Assembly (NCBI RefSeq): GCF_000831385.1
Contig: NZ_AP014548.1
Coordinates: 2,533,779-2,597,778, forward strand
Length of the DNA: 64,000 bases
Direction of reading: 5' to 3'
Source: Nonlabens marinus S1-08
Lineage (GTDB): Bacteria; Bacteroidota; Bacteroidia; Flavobacteriales; Flavobacteriaceae
Numbering within the stretch: position 1 is the stretch's first letter; each line of letters starts with the position of its first letter. Positions 52,715 through 62,443 of this stretch are shown here, in pieces. The notes beneath the pieces are model-generated. The model was not told where the DNA came from. It did no database searches and saw only the letters and a list, made by a program, of their open reading frames with translations. The position numbers were made by a program, and so were the translations under genes.

Positions 52715-54111
52715 TGAAGAAGCACTTATTTGATGAATTTCAACCAGTATCGGAAGCTGCCTGGAAACAGAAAATCCAGATGGACCTTAAAGGCGCTGAT
52801 TACAACCAGACGCTCGTCACCGCTACTGCTGAAAGTATCAACATCAAACCTATTTATCATGCAGATTCGGCTCCAGTCATGGATATCCCTAATCGCGGGA
52901 CTTCCAACAATGACTGGTATATTTCTCAAAAGATATATTGTGGTAATGCCAGAGCGGCCAACAAGAAAGCACTAAATGCTTTAAATCGAGGAGCTGAGGG
53001 AATTTTACTGGACATTCCAAATGCTGATATTGATCTGACTGTTTTATTGAAAGACCTTCCAGAAGAAGGTTTACAAGTTCACCCTCGATTTATAGATCTT
53101 GAGTTTCTCAAGAAACTGCACGGATTCCGTCCTAAAGCCTATGTTCACTTAGATCCCATCCATCAACTGGCCGCTCAAGGAAATTGGTTCAAAAATCAAG
53201 AGCAGGATCTCAAAAGCTATAGCGAGTTCCTCACCACCTTCAATGGTTATTTTTCAAACATTACGATCAATACGAGCACTTACGAAAAAGCGGGCGCAAC
53301 AACTACCCAGGAATTAGCGTACTACGCTGCCCACTTGAATGAATATTTGAATCACTATTGCGATACTGGAAAGGAGCACGATAAGGACATTTATACCGCT
53401 TTCGCGAAAGCGAACAAAAGAATAAACATTGACACCACTATAGGTTCTAACTATTTCATGGAGATAGCGAAATATAGAGCCTACCGAATCTTGACCAAAA
53501 CACTAGGCAAAGCCTATGGGATTGACAATCTAGGCTGCTATATCACGGCTACACCCAGTTTGCGCAACAAGTCCTTGCTAGATTATAATGTCAATCTATT
53601 GCGCACCACAACCGAATGTATGAGCGCTGTATTAGGTGGCGCAGATACCGTTCACAATTTACCTTATGACGCTTTTTTCAATAAGGAAAACGAATTTGGC
53701 GACCGCATTGCCCGCAATCAATTGTTGATACTAAAAGAAGAAGCTTATCTAAATAAAGTGGCTAATGCGGCAGATGGAACTTATTACATCAACTCGCTGA
53801 CAAAAGAGCTTTCTGAAAAGGCTCTAGAACTATTGAAAACCATTGAGAATGGTGGTGGTTTGATACAATCCCTCTTTGAAGGTACGATCCAGCGTAAAAT
53901 CAAAGAAAGTGATGCCGCTGAACGGGAACTTCTCAAAAAAGGCGGGAAAACGCTGGTAGGCGTCAACAAATTCCCAAATGCGGAGCAACCGCTTAAAAAG
54001 AAATATGAGATCTTACCATTTCAAAAAATTGAAGCTCGTAAAACCTTGATTCAACCTATTACTATGAAGCGTCTTGCAGAAGACCTTGAGAAAAATCAAA
54101 TGCCGAAATGA
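52714..54111 (+). CDS. mutA: Methylmalonyl-CoA mutase small (beta) subunit
   Basis: The 465-residue protein resembles the TIM-barrel part of methylmalonyl-CoA mutase ('[28 protein letters not shown]' at the start, and '[24 protein letters not shown]'). It lacks a B12-binding domain and the DxHxxG motif, as expected for the non-catalytic small subunit in Bacteroidota. It should pair with the large subunit encoded next, overlapping by 4 bases. A palindrome copy encodes Thr-Ala-Phe-Ala-Lys-Ala. Confidence 0.92.
   Translation: MKKHLFDEFQPVSEAAWKQKIQMDLKGADYNQTLVTATAESINIKPIYHADSAPVMDIPNRGTSNNDWYISQKIYCGNARAANKKALNALNRGAEGILLDIPNADIDLTVLLKDLPEEGLQVHPRFIDLEFLKKLHGFRPKAYVHLDPIHQLAAQGNWFKNQEQDLKSYSEFLTTFNGYFSNITINTSTYEKAGATTTQELAYYAAHLNEYLNHYCDTGKEHDKDIYTAFAKANKRINIDTTIGSNYFMEIAKYRAYRILTKTLGKAYGIDNLGCYITATPSLRNKSLLDYNVNLLRTTTECMSAVLGGADTVHNLPYDAFFNKENEFGDRIARNQLLILKEEAYLNKVANAADGTYYINSLTKELSEKALELLKTIENGGGLIQSLFEGTIQRKIKESDAAERELLKKGGKTLVGVNKFPNAEQPLKKKYEILPFQKIEARKTLIQPITMKRLAEDLEKNQMPK
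53397..53412. repeat. Copy of 16-bp palindrome (in mutA)
   Basis: Perfect copy; read as Ala-Phe-Ala-Lys-Ala. Confidence 0.97.
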
Positions 54112-56249
54112 TGAACAAAAGAAAAGACATTTCCCAATTAAGCATTGATTTTGATAATCGACATGAGGTAAAAAATACTACTGCCCATGTGGATTCAAAT
54201 TATGAAACATCAGAAGGAATCACGTTAAAAAAACTCTATTCTGAAGCTGATCTTGAAAACCTCGAACACCTGAACTTTGTAGCTGGTCTAGCTCCTAATT
54301 TACGTGGCCCCTACTCCACTATGTATGTGCGACGTCCATGGACCATACGTCAATATGCAGGTTTCTCTAGTGCGACAGAATCAAATGCATTTTACAAACG
54401 TAACCTTGCTGCTGGACAAAAAGGACTATCAGTAGCGTTTGATCTAGCTACTCATCGCGGTTATGACAGCGATCACGAGCGTGTCGTTGGCGATGTGGGT
54501 AAAGCTGGAGTAGCGATCGACAGCGTGGAGGATATGAAGATTCTTTTTGATTCCATACCACTAGATAAGATGTCAGTTTCTATGACTATGAACGGTGCCG
54601 TATTGCCTATTATGGCTTTTTACATCGTTGCGGCTATGGAACAAGGTGTTGACATCAAGGAATTAAGCGGTACGATCCAGAACGACATCTTAAAAGAATT
54701 CATGGTACGTAATACGTATATCTATCCGCCGACGCCTAGTATGCAAATTATCTCTGATATTTTTGAATACACGAGTGAGAAGATGCCTAAGTTCAATTCG
54801 ATTTCGATTTCTGGTTATCATATGTATGAAGCAGGTGCGACCAGTGATATTGAGTTGGCTTACACGCTAGCAGATGGTTTGGAATACGTTCGCAAAGGTC
54901 TGGAAGCTGGGATGGACATAGACACCTTTGCTCCTCGCTTGTCCTTTTTCTGGGCAATTGGGATGAACCACTTTATGGAAATTGCTAAAATGCGTGCCGC
55001 AAGAATGCTGTGGGCTAAAATGATCAAGCAATTCAACCCTAAAAACTCAAAATCACTGGCGCTTAGAACCCACTGCCAGACTTCTGGCTGGTCCTTGACA
55101 GAGCAAGATCCATTTAACAATGTGGCGCGCACCACCATTGAGGCTGCTGCAGCGGCATTTGGCGGTACACAAAGCTTGCACACTAATGCATTAGATGAGG
55201 CCATCGCCTTACCTACCGACTTTAGCGCTCGCATTGCTAGAAATACACAAATCTATTTACAGGAAGAAACGGGAATTACCAAAACCGTCGATCCTTGGGC
55301 CGGCTCCTATTATGTAGAATCCTTGACAGATCAGATTGCTCATAAAGCATGGGAATTGATTGAAGAAGTGGAAGAATTGGGCGGAATGACAAAGGCCATC
55401 GAGGCAGGAATCCCCAAAATGCGTATTGAGGAAGCTGCGGCTAAAAAGCAGGCACGAATTGATTCTAACATCGATGTGATCGTAGGCGTGAATAAATACC
55501 CAAGTCCTGACGAGGATCACATGGACACGCTGGAAGTGGATAACGCTGCGGTTCGACTGGAGCAAATTGATAGGCTTGAACAAATTAGAGCAGATCGTGA
55601 TGAAAATAAGGTCAAAGAAACCCTAGAAGCACTTACTACTTGTGCTAAAACTAGCACTGGAAACCTTTTAGAACTTGCCGTTAATGCTGCCAAAGAGCGC
55701 GCTACTTTAGGAGAAATTTCAGATGCTTTGGAGAAAGAGTTTGGCCGTTACCGGGCGACTATAAAGAGCGTTCAAGGGGTTTATAAAAAAGAAATTATGA
55801 ATGATCCCGCTTTCGCGAAAGCGCAACAACTAGCAGATGCTTTTGCTAAAAAAGAAGGCCGTCGTCCACGTATTATGATTGCCAAAATGGGTCAAGACGG
55901 CCACGACCGTGGTGCCAAAGTAGTGGCAACAGGTTATGCTGATGTAGGTTTTGACGTAGACATAGGGCCATTATTTCAAACCCCAAAAGAAGCGGCTAAA
56001 CAAGCTGTGGAGAACGATGTACATGTATTGGGGATAAGTTCGCTAGCCGCAGGACATAAAACTCTTGTCCCTCAAGTGATGATGGAACTTAAGAACTACG
56101 GTCGAGAAGACATTATGATCATTGTAGGCGGCGTAATACCACGCAAAGATTACGAGTTTTTGTTTGATGCTGGCGTGGCGGCGGTATTTGGACCAGGTAC
56201 TAAAATCAGTTCTGCGGCTATTGATATTTTGACCTTGTTGGATCAGTAA
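54108..56249 (+). CDS. mutB: Methylmalonyl-CoA mutase large (alpha) subunit
   Basis: The 713-residue protein has the catalytic TIM barrel ('[31 protein letters not shown]', '[14 protein letters not shown]', '[17 protein letters not shown]') and a C-terminal cobalamin domain with the ligand motif in '[17 protein letters not shown]' (DxHxxG). It isomerises methylmalonyl-CoA and succinyl-CoA, linking propionate metabolism and the TCA cycle. A palindrome copy lies in the linker (Pro-Ala-Phe-Ala-Lys-Ala-Gln). An in-frame ATG at 54111 is equally possible as start. Confidence 0.96.
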   Translation: MMNKRKDISQLSIDFDNRHEVKNTTAHVDSNYETSEGITLKKLYSEADLENLEHLNFVAGLAPNLRGPYSTMYVRRPWTIRQYAGFSSATESNAFYKRNLAAGQKGLSVAFDLATHRGYDSDHERVVGDVGKAGVAIDSVEDMKILFDSIPLDKMSVSMTMNGAVLPIMAFYIVAAMEQGVDIKELSGTIQNDILKEFMVRNTYIYPPTPSMQIISDIFEYTSEKMPKFNSISISGYHMYEAGATSDIELAYTLADGLEYVRKGLEAGMDIDTFAPRLSFFWAIGMNHFMEIAKMRAARMLWAKMIKQFNPKNSKSLALRTHCQTSGWSLTEQDPFNNVARTTIEAAAAAFGGTQSLHTNALDEAIALPTDFSARIARNTQIYLQEETGITKTVDPWAGSYYVESLTDQIAHKAWELIEEVEELGGMTKAIEAGIPKMRIEEAAAKKQARIDSNIDVIVGVNKYPSPDEDHMDTLEVDNAAVRLEQIDRLEQIRADRDENKVKETLEALTTCAKTSTGNLLELAVNAAKERATLGEISDALEKEFGRYRATIKSVQGVYKKEIMNDPAFAKAQQLADAFAKKEGRRPRIMIAKMGQDGHDRGAKVVATGYADVGFDVDIGPLFQTPKEAAKQAVENDVHVLGISSLAAGHKTLVPQVMMELKNYGREDIMIIVGGVIPRKDYEFLFDAGVAAVFGPGTKISSAAIDILTLLDQ
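55808..55823. repeat. Copy of 16-bp palindrome (in mutB)
   Basis: Perfect copy; read as Ala-Phe-Ala-Lys-Ala. Confidence 0.97.
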
Positions 56250-56360
56250 AGAATAATGATAAAGTATTCCTAAAACACTAATTTCCAGTAAGCGCGATAA
56301 AATTCAAACGTCTACTCTTAAATAATACGATACTTTTTAATACTAACCATCCTTTTTTCT

Positions 56361-56870
56361 ATGAGCTGTTCAACAGATGATTTGATGATATTTGATTTTT
56401 CTAAAGATAGTGACATCTCAAACTGGCGCATCGAGGACGATCGTGTCATGGGCGGCATCTCACAAGGAAAATTTGAGTTGAGTGATCAAGGACACGGACA
56501 TTTTTACGGAAACGTCACAGTGGAAAGCAATGGTGGTTTCAGTTCTGTACAGAATAACTCTGTTGATGTTGAAGTAGACCCTAGTCAATCCTTGCAAATC
56601 AAGGTAAAAGGCGATGGCAATACCTATCAGTTTAGAGTTCAACCATCAAACAGTGCTAGAGAAAGTTATATCAAAGAATTCAAAACCAATGGTGAGTGGC
56701 AAACTATCAAAGTTAAATTGTCAGACATGGAACCTACTTACCGAGGTCGCGATCTGGATATGCCCAATTTTAATTTTGACCAGATCAAGCACCTGCGCTT
56801 CATGATAGGCACTAAGAAGGTGGATCAAAAGTTTGAGCTGTTTATTGACTCTATTGAACTAGTGGATTAA
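56361..56870 (+). CDS. CIA30 family protein
   Basis: The 169-residue protein has 'FDFSKDSDISNWRIEDDRVMGGISQGKFE' and 'GFSSVQNN', then 'LRFMIGTKKVDQKFELFIDSIEL', matching the CIA30 (complex I intermediate-associated protein 30) domain, a galactose-binding-like jellyroll. In bacteria its role is not known. The Cys at residue 3 is not preceded by a lipoprotein signal. The stop shares TTAA with the convergent gene. Confidence 0.87.
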   Translation: MSCSTDDLMIFDFSKDSDISNWRIEDDRVMGGISQGKFELSDQGHGHFYGNVTVESNGGFSSVQNNSVDVEVDPSQSLQIKVKGDGNTYQFRVQPSNSARESYIKEFKTNGEWQTIKVKLSDMEPTYRGRDLDMPNFNFDQIKHLRFMIGTKKVDQKFELFIDSIELVD

Positions 56871-57583
56871 TCCACGATCAAGTCCTTAGCTAGAAACAAT
56901 GTGTTTTTATTGTAATACCAATTGCGCTCTGCAGGAATTTTAATTCCTTCAATCACTTTAAGGTCGTTCATCAAGATATATTCACCAGAATCTTGGAGGA
57001 TTTCTCCATTTTGATCTGTTTTGAAAAACTGATACGCCTCAAGTGCAAATGAATCTGTATCAAAATAAAAGTACCAAACATCACTGCCAACCTCTTGCGT
57101 GTATGTTACTTTTACCTTGTAGGCATTGATATTCCAGAACCATACCTTTGCCACATGGTCATGAACGATTGTTCCAGTATCGTTTAACTTCATGGGCAGT
57201 CCATATAGATACGTATAGTAATCTTTCATCGTCATTGCGCGATCGCGATCCTTATCGCTTACGTCCTCAATGATTTTACCTCCTTTTGCCATACTCACAG
57301 AATATTTATTGACATAGTAACTAGTAGATTCACTTACAGTTGTTGATGTAAGAGCAAATATCTCCTCGGGCAGATTGATTTGTATTTTGCTTATTCGATC
57401 TGCTTTCTCTGGCATTTCCATCTTGATGGTAAATGTGGCATCAAAGGTTGGCCAATTATTGTCTGGATCGTGAAAATCAATGGATTTTTCGATAATTTCC
57501 TTTGCGGTAAATTGTATGGAGTCTTGTTGTGAATTCGCTTTTGCGAAAGCGAATACTATAAAAAGAAAAGAGATGTATTTCAT
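56867..57583 (-). CDS. DUF6503 family exported protein (paralogue A)
   Basis: The 238-residue protein has a signal peptide ending Phe-Ala-Phe-Ala-Lys-Ala-Asn-Ser-Gln, encoded by a one-mismatch palindrome copy. The mature part resembles LolA-like/DUF6503 proteins ('SIDFHDPDNNWPTFDATFTIKMEMP', 'MTMKDYYTYLYGLPMKLNDTGTIVHD', 'GSDVWYFYFDTDSFALEAYQFF'). It is paralogous to the next gene (57666-58394) along the whole length. A periplasmic lipid- or lipoprotein-handling role is possible but unproven. Confidence 0.82.
   Translation of the reverse strand: MKYISFLFIVFAFAKANSQQDSIQFTAKEIIEKSIDFHDPDNNWPTFDATFTIKMEMPEKADRISKIQINLPEEIFALTSTTVSESTSYYVNKYSVSMAKGGKIIEDVSDKDRDRAMTMKDYYTYLYGLPMKLNDTGTIVHDHVAKVWFWNINAYKVKVTYTQEVGSDVWYFYFDTDSFALEAYQFFKTDQNGEILQDSGEYILMNDLKVIEGIKIPAERNWYYNKNTLFLAKDLIVD
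57535..57550. repeat. One-mismatch copy of the palindrome (in DUF6503 signal peptide)
   Basis: CGCTTTTGCGAAAGCG: one substitution, synonymous in the coding frame (Ala-Phe-Ala-Lys-Ala). Confidence 0.9.
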
Positions 57584-57665
57584 TTTACTAAACTAGGTGA
57601 AATACAAGAAAATACTGAGAAAATGCGAAATGAACCGATTGTATTACTAAAAAAAGGGGCGACGC

Positions 57666-58394
57666 TTACTTGATAATTGTATCAGTAGCAAGGTATTTCT
57701 TATCCTTATTGTAATACCATTTGCGTACCCTTGGCATGCGAATGCCGTTAATTTTATGTTCTTCAGAAAGTAAAATGTATTCCCCTGTGCTGTAGTCCGG
57801 TTGCCTGTTTTCTTTTTCTTTGTAAAATTGATAGGCCTCCATTTTATAGGTAATAGGGTCAAAATAAAAGAACCAAACATCGCTCCCCACACCTGGTTTA
57901 TAATTTACCTGAAGAACTAAATATTCTTTCTTATTCAATTTTTTCTTCTGTACTTCATAAGAAACTATGGTTCCTGGATCTTTAAGTTTCATGGGTAAAC
58001 CATACAAATAGGTATAGTAATTACGCATCGTTACCGCACGTTCAAAATCGGCCTCCATAGTGGTTAAGGTACTGTCAGGTTGTGAAAGGTCAAGTTTTGC
58101 CACGGTTACACTATCCTTGAACACTCGATATTCATTAATGATATCGCCACGCTTCGATATAAGTTCAAAGGTTTTAGCTGGTAAATTAATGTCCACATAG
58201 CTGATACGATCCTCAGTATCTGGCATGGTCATTAAGATCTCTAGGTTCCCGATAAATTTTGACCAATTCCCTTGTGGATCATGATAGGCAATAGCTTTAT
58301 TTAATAATTGTGGACCCGTTAATTGCGGCGGCAATTCTTGGGAATTCGCTTTCGCGAAAGCGAAAACCATCAAAATTAAGTAACTGTGTTTCAT
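57666..58394 (-). CDS. DUF6503 family exported protein (paralogue B)
   Basis: The 242-residue protein starts MKHSYLILMVFAFAKANSQ (signal peptide) and shares 'AIAYHDPQGNWSKFIGNLEILMTMP', 'MRNYYTYLYGLPMKLKDPGTIV', 'GSDVWFFYFDPITYKMEAYQFYKE' and the end 'WYYNKDKKYLATDTII' with paralogue A. The upstream ATG (58418) in frame is less likely, because it would put a polar stretch before the signal. The two genes are a tandem duplication separated by 82 bases. Confidence 0.83.
   Translation of the reverse strand: MKHSYLILMVFAFAKANSQELPPQLTGPQLLNKAIAYHDPQGNWSKFIGNLEILMTMPDTEDRISYVDINLPAKTFELISKRGDIINEYRVFKDSVTVAKLDLSQPDSTLTTMEADFERAVTMRNYYTYLYGLPMKLKDPGTIVSYEVQKKKLNKKEYLVLQVNYKPGVGSDVWFFYFDPITYKMEAYQFYKEKENRQPDYSTGEYILLSEEHKINGIRMPRVRKWYYNKDKKYLATDTIIK
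58347..58362. repeat. Copy of 16-bp palindrome (in DUF6503 signal peptide)
   Basis: Perfect copy; encodes Ala-Phe-Ala-Lys-Ala at the cleavage site. Confidence 0.97.
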
Positions 58395-58407
58395 GGTACT
58401 AAAATAG

Positions 58408-58435
58408 AAAACCCTCAAGTATTCTTGAGGGTTTT
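58408..58435. terminator. Intrinsic terminator of the ferredoxin gene
   Basis: The stem AAACCCTCAAG / CTTGAGGGTTT with a 4-nt loop lies 26 bases after the ferredoxin stop, with a short T run on the minus strand. Confidence 0.82.
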
Positions 58436-58460
58436 CTATTCAAATGAATAAGATAAATTT

Positions 58461-58811
58461 TTAATTCTTGTGCATAAACGCCTGCTTGGCTCTTAAGGTA
58501 GCTTCATCTTCTACCACATCTTCATCTGGCACGCAGCAATCCACAGGACAAACGGCGGCACATTGTGGCTCTTCATGAAACCCTACACATTCCGTACACT
58601 TGTCTGGCACGATGTAATAAAACTCGTCGCTTACTGGCTCTTGAGTTTCATTAGCGTCCACTTCCTTGCCAGTTGGCAACACTACATTTCCATCCAGGTC
58701 TGTACCATCGGCATAACGCCAGTCGTCTGCTGCTTCATAGATCGCTGTGTTGGGACATTCCGGTTCACAGGCTCCGCAGTTGATACATTCGTCGGTTATG
58801 ATGATCGCCAT
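58461..58811 (-). CDS. 4Fe-4S dicluster ferredoxin
   Basis: The 116-residue protein '[31 protein letters not shown]' has one CxxCxxCxxxCP motif and a second Cys group in '[23 protein letters not shown]', as in 2[4Fe-4S] ferredoxins with a long insertion between clusters. It carries low-potential electrons. The frame is open far upstream (to 59039), but the family starts at this Met and the extension is antisense to the acyl-CoA reductase. Confidence 0.93.
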   Translation of the reverse strand: MAIIITDECINCGACEPECPNTAIYEAADDWRYADGTDLDGNVVLPTGKEVDANETQEPVSDEFYYIVPDKCTECVGFHEEPQCAAVCPVDCCVPDEDVVEDEATLRAKQAFMHKN

Positions 58812-58823
58812 AGCTGTTTTCTT

Positions 58824-58831
58824 TACTTTTG
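58824..58831 (+). promoter_or_regulatory. TAnnTTTG promoter box of the acyl-CoA reductase gene
   Basis: TACTTTTG, 17 bases before the TTG start. Confidence 0.45.
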
Positions 58832-58848
58832 TGCAAAAATAAGATTCA

Positions 58849-59967
58849 TTGCCTGTTAAGCCAATTAATACCTCGTTAAATGATAGGGTTTCCGCTTTCG
58901 CGAAAGCGGGCTCCATTCTATCCCAATACCTAGACTCTAACCATAGCGCCATTGATATTGATAAGGACCTATGGACGGTTACCATCAACCAAACATTGTT
59001 GCTGGCCGAGCAAAAAAACTCCTGGTTTACAAAAGACAATCTGTTATACGCGCTACAACAATGGTCAGAAGCTCTGACTGAAGATAACTTAAATCAATGG
59101 TTAGCTCCATACCATCTGGAAGAAGTAACTACTAAAAAAGTAGCGGTTATCGCTGCTGGAAATATTCCTATGGTAGGCTTTCACGATGTCTTAAGCATCA
59201 TACTCAGCGGTCATTATGCCCAAATTAAAACCAGTAGTAATGACGATGTATTATTGCCTTGGATGTTGAAACTGGCAGCTGCTGACTTGCCAGAATTGGA
59301 GCAATCTTACGAGTTCACACAAGACCGCCTGACCGATTTTGACGCAGTAATCGCAACGGGCAGCAACAATACCGCACGATATTTTGAACATTATTTCAGT
59401 AAAAAACCAAATATCATACGTAAAAACAGAAACTCAATCGCGGTGCTTACAGGTGAGGAAACGCATGAAGAATTAGTGGCTTTGAGCGATGATGTGTTTT
59501 TATTCTTTGGATTAGGTTGTCGCAGTGTAAGCCACCTTAAAGTTCCTATTGATTATGATTTTGATGCCTTTTTCAAGGCGATGTATGAAAAGCGTGAGCT
59601 TATTAATTACATCAAATATTCTAACAATTACGACTACAACAAGGCGGTTTACTTAATGAGCGAATTCAAATTGCTGGACAATGAATTTTTAATCATCAAA
59701 GAGGAAACGGAAAGCTATGCTTCTCCTATCGCTTCATTAGGCTATAGCTACTACACTAATGATCAAGAAATTGTTCAAGAAATTGAAAACAAATCAGAAG
59801 ACTTACAGTGTGTTGTGTCTAATGATAGCATGCAGAAAGTACTTCAGCCAGCAATTGGCGAACTTCCTGCACCGCAGTTGGTGGATTTTGGACAGACTCA
59901 GAAACCTAGGCTTTCTGATTATGCAGATGGAGTGGATGCCATTCAATTTCTTTTGACAATTTCTTAA
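58849..59967 (+). CDS. Acyl-CoA reductase (LuxC family)
   Basis: The 372-residue protein has '[25 protein letters not shown]', '[18 protein letters not shown]' and '[15 protein letters not shown]', with the probable catalytic Cys in GLGCRS, matching the LuxC acyl-CoA reductase/aldehyde dehydrogenase fold. It would reduce acyl-CoA to aldehyde. The start is a TTG; an in-frame stop at 58840 leaves no ATG before the palindrome copy at 58893, which encodes Ala-Phe-Ala-Lys-Ala in the first helix. It is divergent from the ferredoxin gene, a common flavobacterial arrangement that suggests electron supply or shared control. Confidence 0.86.
   Translation: MPVKPINTSLNDRVSAFAKAGSILSQYLDSNHSAIDIDKDLWTVTINQTLLLAEQKNSWFTKDNLLYALQQWSEALTEDNLNQWLAPYHLEEVTTKKVAVIAAGNIPMVGFHDVLSIILSGHYAQIKTSSNDDVLLPWMLKLAAADLPELEQSYEFTQDRLTDFDAVIATGSNNTARYFEHYFSKKPNIIRKNRNSIAVLTGEETHEELVALSDDVFLFFGLGCRSVSHLKVPIDYDFDAFFKAMYEKRELINYIKYSNNYDYNKAVYLMSEFKLLDNEFLIIKEETESYASPIASLGYSYYTNDQEIVQEIENKSEDLQCVVSNDSMQKVLQPAIGELPAPQLVDFGQTQKPRLSDYADGVDAIQFLLTIS
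58893..58908. repeat. Copy of 16-bp palindrome (in acyl-CoA reductase gene)
   Basis: Perfect copy; read as Ala-Phe-Ala-Lys-Ala. Confidence 0.97.
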
Positions 59968-60037
59968 AAAGTTATTCTTTTAGTAACATAGTTGAATAGG
60001 CAATTTTGCACCTTTGTATGAACCTAAAAACAACTAC

Positions 60038-61099
60038 ATGCTGAAGTATAATTTTAGCGCTGGACCATGCGTTTTACCTCAAGAAGTTTTGAAAAAAGCA
60101 GCTGATGCTGTTCTTAATTTCAACGATTTAAGTATCCTAGAGATCTCACATCGCAGCAAGGATTTTATAGGTGTCATGGACAAAGCTCAGGCCTTAGCAT
60201 TAGAGCATTTAGGACTTACTGGCAAAGGTTATTCTGCATTGTATTTAGGTGGTGGAGCAAGCATGCAATTTTTGATGGTAGCTTATAACCTTCTAGAGAA
60301 AAAAGCAGCTTATTTAAACACAGGAACCTGGTCAGACAAAGCGATCAAGGAAGCTAGACTTTTTGGAGAGGTACAAGTAGTCGCTTCTTCTAAAGAATCC
60401 AATTACAATTACATTCCAAAGGACTATACTGTTCCTGATGATGTAGATTACTTCCACTTCCAGACCAACAATACTATTTTTGGAACTCAACTACAAAACA
60501 CGCCTGATGTCAACGTACCTCTAATTTGTGATATGAGTAGTGATATAATGTCTCGCCAGCGTGATTTTGAGAAGTACGATTTGATTTATGCAGGAGCACA
60601 AAAAAATATGGGACCGGCTGGAGCTACCCTAGTTATAGTTAAAGATGAAATTTTAGGTAAAGTCTCTAGGCAAATTCCTTCCATGTTGAACTATAAAGTT
60701 CATATTGAAAAAGAGTCCATGTTCAACACACCTCCCGTTTTTCCTATTTACGCAACTATGCTGACTTTAGAATGGTTGAAGGATAATGGTGGAATTGATT
60801 GGATTGAGAAAATAAATAATCAAAAAGCCGATATGGTGTATGGCGAGATTGATCGCAATCCACTATTTACAGGTTTTGTTAAGGATAAAGAAGACCGTTC
60901 TAAAATGAACGCTACTTTCTCTTTGCACGATGAATCGCTAACAGAGCGTTTCAACGCTATGGTCAAAGAAGCTGGAATCAACGGATTGAACGGACACAGA
61001 TCTGTTGGTGGGTATCGTGCTAGCATGTATAATGCACTAAGTGTAGAAAGCGTACAAACATTAGTGGACACTATGAAAGAATTAGAGCGTACTGCATAA
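60038..61099 (+). CDS. serC: 3-phosphoserine/phosphohydroxythreonine transaminase
   Basis: The 353-residue PLP enzyme starts 'MLKYNFSAGPCVLPQEVLKKAADAV' and has 'ILEISHRSKDF', the Lys-containing 'YAGAQKNMGPAGATLVIV' and 'NGLNGHRSVGGYRASMYNALS'. It makes phosphoserine from 3-phosphohydroxypyruvate and glutamate. A TTG at 60014 would add 8 residues, but the family begins at this Met. A near-match promoter box (CACCTTTG) ends 21 bases before the ATG. It is followed after 252 bases by serA. Confidence 0.95.
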   Translation: MLKYNFSAGPCVLPQEVLKKAADAVLNFNDLSILEISHRSKDFIGVMDKAQALALEHLGLTGKGYSALYLGGGASMQFLMVAYNLLEKKAAYLNTGTWSDKAIKEARLFGEVQVVASSKESNYNYIPKDYTVPDDVDYFHFQTNNTIFGTQLQNTPDVNVPLICDMSSDIMSRQRDFEKYDLIYAGAQKNMGPAGATLVIVKDEILGKVSRQIPSMLNYKVHIEKESMFNTPPVFPIYATMLTLEWLKDNGGIDWIEKINNQKADMVYGEIDRNPLFTGFVKDKEDRSKMNATFSLHDESLTERFNAMVKEAGINGLNGHRSVGGYRASMYNALSVESVQTLVDTMKELERTA

Positions 61100-61105
61100 G
61101 AAGCT

Positions 61106-61276
61106 ATGAGTTCCCTTTTTAAAAACCTAGACGATTGTAAGATTCTATTATTTAATATAGATGCTAGATTACGCAATCAACACAGACAATTTATCTCCAG
61201 CGCAAGGTTAGCATTGGAACAATGGATTGATAAAAAAACATCGCCCTATGGCGACAGTAAGGCCGTAAAGCGATAG
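61106..61276 (+). CDS. Small open reading frame, 56 residues, doubtful
   Basis: An ATG 6 bases after serC opens a 56-codon frame rich in charged residues (MSSLFKNLDDCKILLFNIDA...), ending TAG. It fits operon spacing, but no family is recognised and its last third overlaps two hairpins, so it may be leader or a remnant. Confidence 0.35.
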   Translation: MSSLFKNLDDCKILLFNIDARLRNQHRQFISSARLALEQWIDKKTSPYGDSKAVKR

Positions 61277-61336
61277 CCTTGAGGCTGGTTGAATTTAATT
61301 AATTGCAGGTGCTGAATCCTAGGGATTTCTGCCTGC
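61241..61336 (+). other. Structured leader between serC and serA
   Basis: Three stem-loops lie in a row: TCGCC/GGCGA (61241-61254), AAGGC/GCCTT (61259-61280) and a nested GCAGG/CCTGC (61305-61336) enclosing AATCC/GGATT. The serA ATG follows 15 bases later. No T run follows, so a simple terminator is unlikely. It may be a regulatory RNA; no known riboswitch consensus is recognised. Confidence 0.4.
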
Positions 61337-61351
61337 ACAGGTAAACAAATT

Positions 61352-62311
61352 ATGAGCAAAAAAGTACTCGCCAACGATGGCGTTTCCCAAAGTGGAATAG
61401 ATAAATTAAAAGCTGCAGGATACGAAGTTATCACAACTAATGTAGCACAAGAACAATTACAAGATTACATCAATAAACATGAGATTGATGTCTTATTAGT
61501 TCGCTCTGCCACTACAGCTCGTCAAGAATTGATCGATAATTGCCCTAGCCTAAAAATTATAGGTCGTGGCGGTGTAGGAATGGACAATATCGATGTTCAA
61601 TACGCACGTGATAAAGGCTTAAAAGTGATCAATACCCCAGCTGCCAGTAGCGCTAGTGTGGCTGAACTGGTTTTTGCACACTTGTATGGTGGCGTTCGAT
61701 TCCTATACGATAGTAATAGAAACATGCCGTTAGAAGGCGACACTAACTTCAAAGGCTTGAAAAAAGCCTATGGTGCTGGAGTTGAACTGCGCGGCAAGAC
61801 TATCGGGATTATAGGTGTAGGCCGTATAGGTCAGGAAGTGGCAAAGATTGCAGCTGGTGTGGGAATGAAAGTAATTGCTCACGACAGCTTTGCAGAAAAA
61901 GCTCCAACCGTTTCTTGGAAATTGTTTGACGGTCAGGAGATCAGTGTTGAAATCCCATTGGTTGGGAAAGAAGAATTAATCAAGACGTCCGATTTTATTA
62001 CTCTTCACGTTCCTGCTCAAAAGGACTATGTTTTAGGCAAGAAGGAGTTTGAAATGATGAAAAAGGGATCTGCTGTTATAAATGCCGCTCGTGGTGGTGT
62101 TCTCGATGAGGTTGCGCTGGTAGAAACTTTAGAAAATGAGCATTTAAGCTTTGCAGCTTTAGATGTCTTTGAAAAAGAACCCGCTCCAGAAATAACCTTA
62201 ATGATGAACAGTAAATTATCACTAACACCTCACATAGGTGCAGCCACAAATGAAGCTCAAGATCGTATAGGTGAAGAACTCGCTGATCAAATTATATCCA
62301 TATTAGGATAA
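61352..62311 (+). CDS. serA: D-3-phosphoglycerate dehydrogenase (short form)
   Basis: The 319-residue protein has the 2-hydroxyacid dehydrogenase core: 'IIGRGGVGMDNIDVQYAR', the NAD motif in 'GKTIGIIGVGRIGQEVAKIA' (GxGxxG), 'LHVPAQ', 'NAARGGVLDE' (Arg) and 'LTPHIGAATNEA' (His). There is no C-terminal ACT domain, so serine feedback by the classical route is not expected. With serC upstream it forms the serine biosynthesis pair. Confidence 0.93.
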   Translation: MSKKVLANDGVSQSGIDKLKAAGYEVITTNVAQEQLQDYINKHEIDVLLVRSATTARQELIDNCPSLKIIGRGGVGMDNIDVQYARDKGLKVINTPAASSASVAELVFAHLYGGVRFLYDSNRNMPLEGDTNFKGLKKAYGAGVELRGKTIGIIGVGRIGQEVAKIAAGVGMKVIAHDSFAEKAPTVSWKLFDGQEISVEIPLVGKEELIKTSDFITLHVPAQKDYVLGKKEFEMMKKGSAVINAARGGVLDEVALVETLENEHLSFAALDVFEKEPAPEITLMMNSKLSLTPHIGAATNEAQDRIGEELADQIISILG

Positions 62312-62330
62312 TCTGACTTGATTGATTTAA

Positions 62331-62358
62331 AAAGCGCATCTTAAAAAGGGTGCGCTTT
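62331..62358 (+). terminator. Intrinsic terminator of serA
   Basis: A 10-bp stem (AAAGCGCATC / GGTGCGCTTT, one G-T pair) is followed by T residues. Confidence 0.87.
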
Positions 62359-62443
62359 TTTGTTGGCGATCATTTTAAACCACTGTTTAAAATTAAGAAG
62401 TTCGTTTAAAATAGAATATCTTTAATGAGCCAATTCTCTCATC

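Noticed and set aside
54860..55234. 124-codon minus-strand frame inside the mutase large subunit
   Set aside because: It is antisense to the catalytic barrel and explained by codon bias.
58812..59039. N-terminal extension of the ferredoxin frame
   Set aside because: It lies antisense to the acyl-CoA reductase and palindrome copy and has no ferredoxin similarity; the family starts at the Met at 58811.
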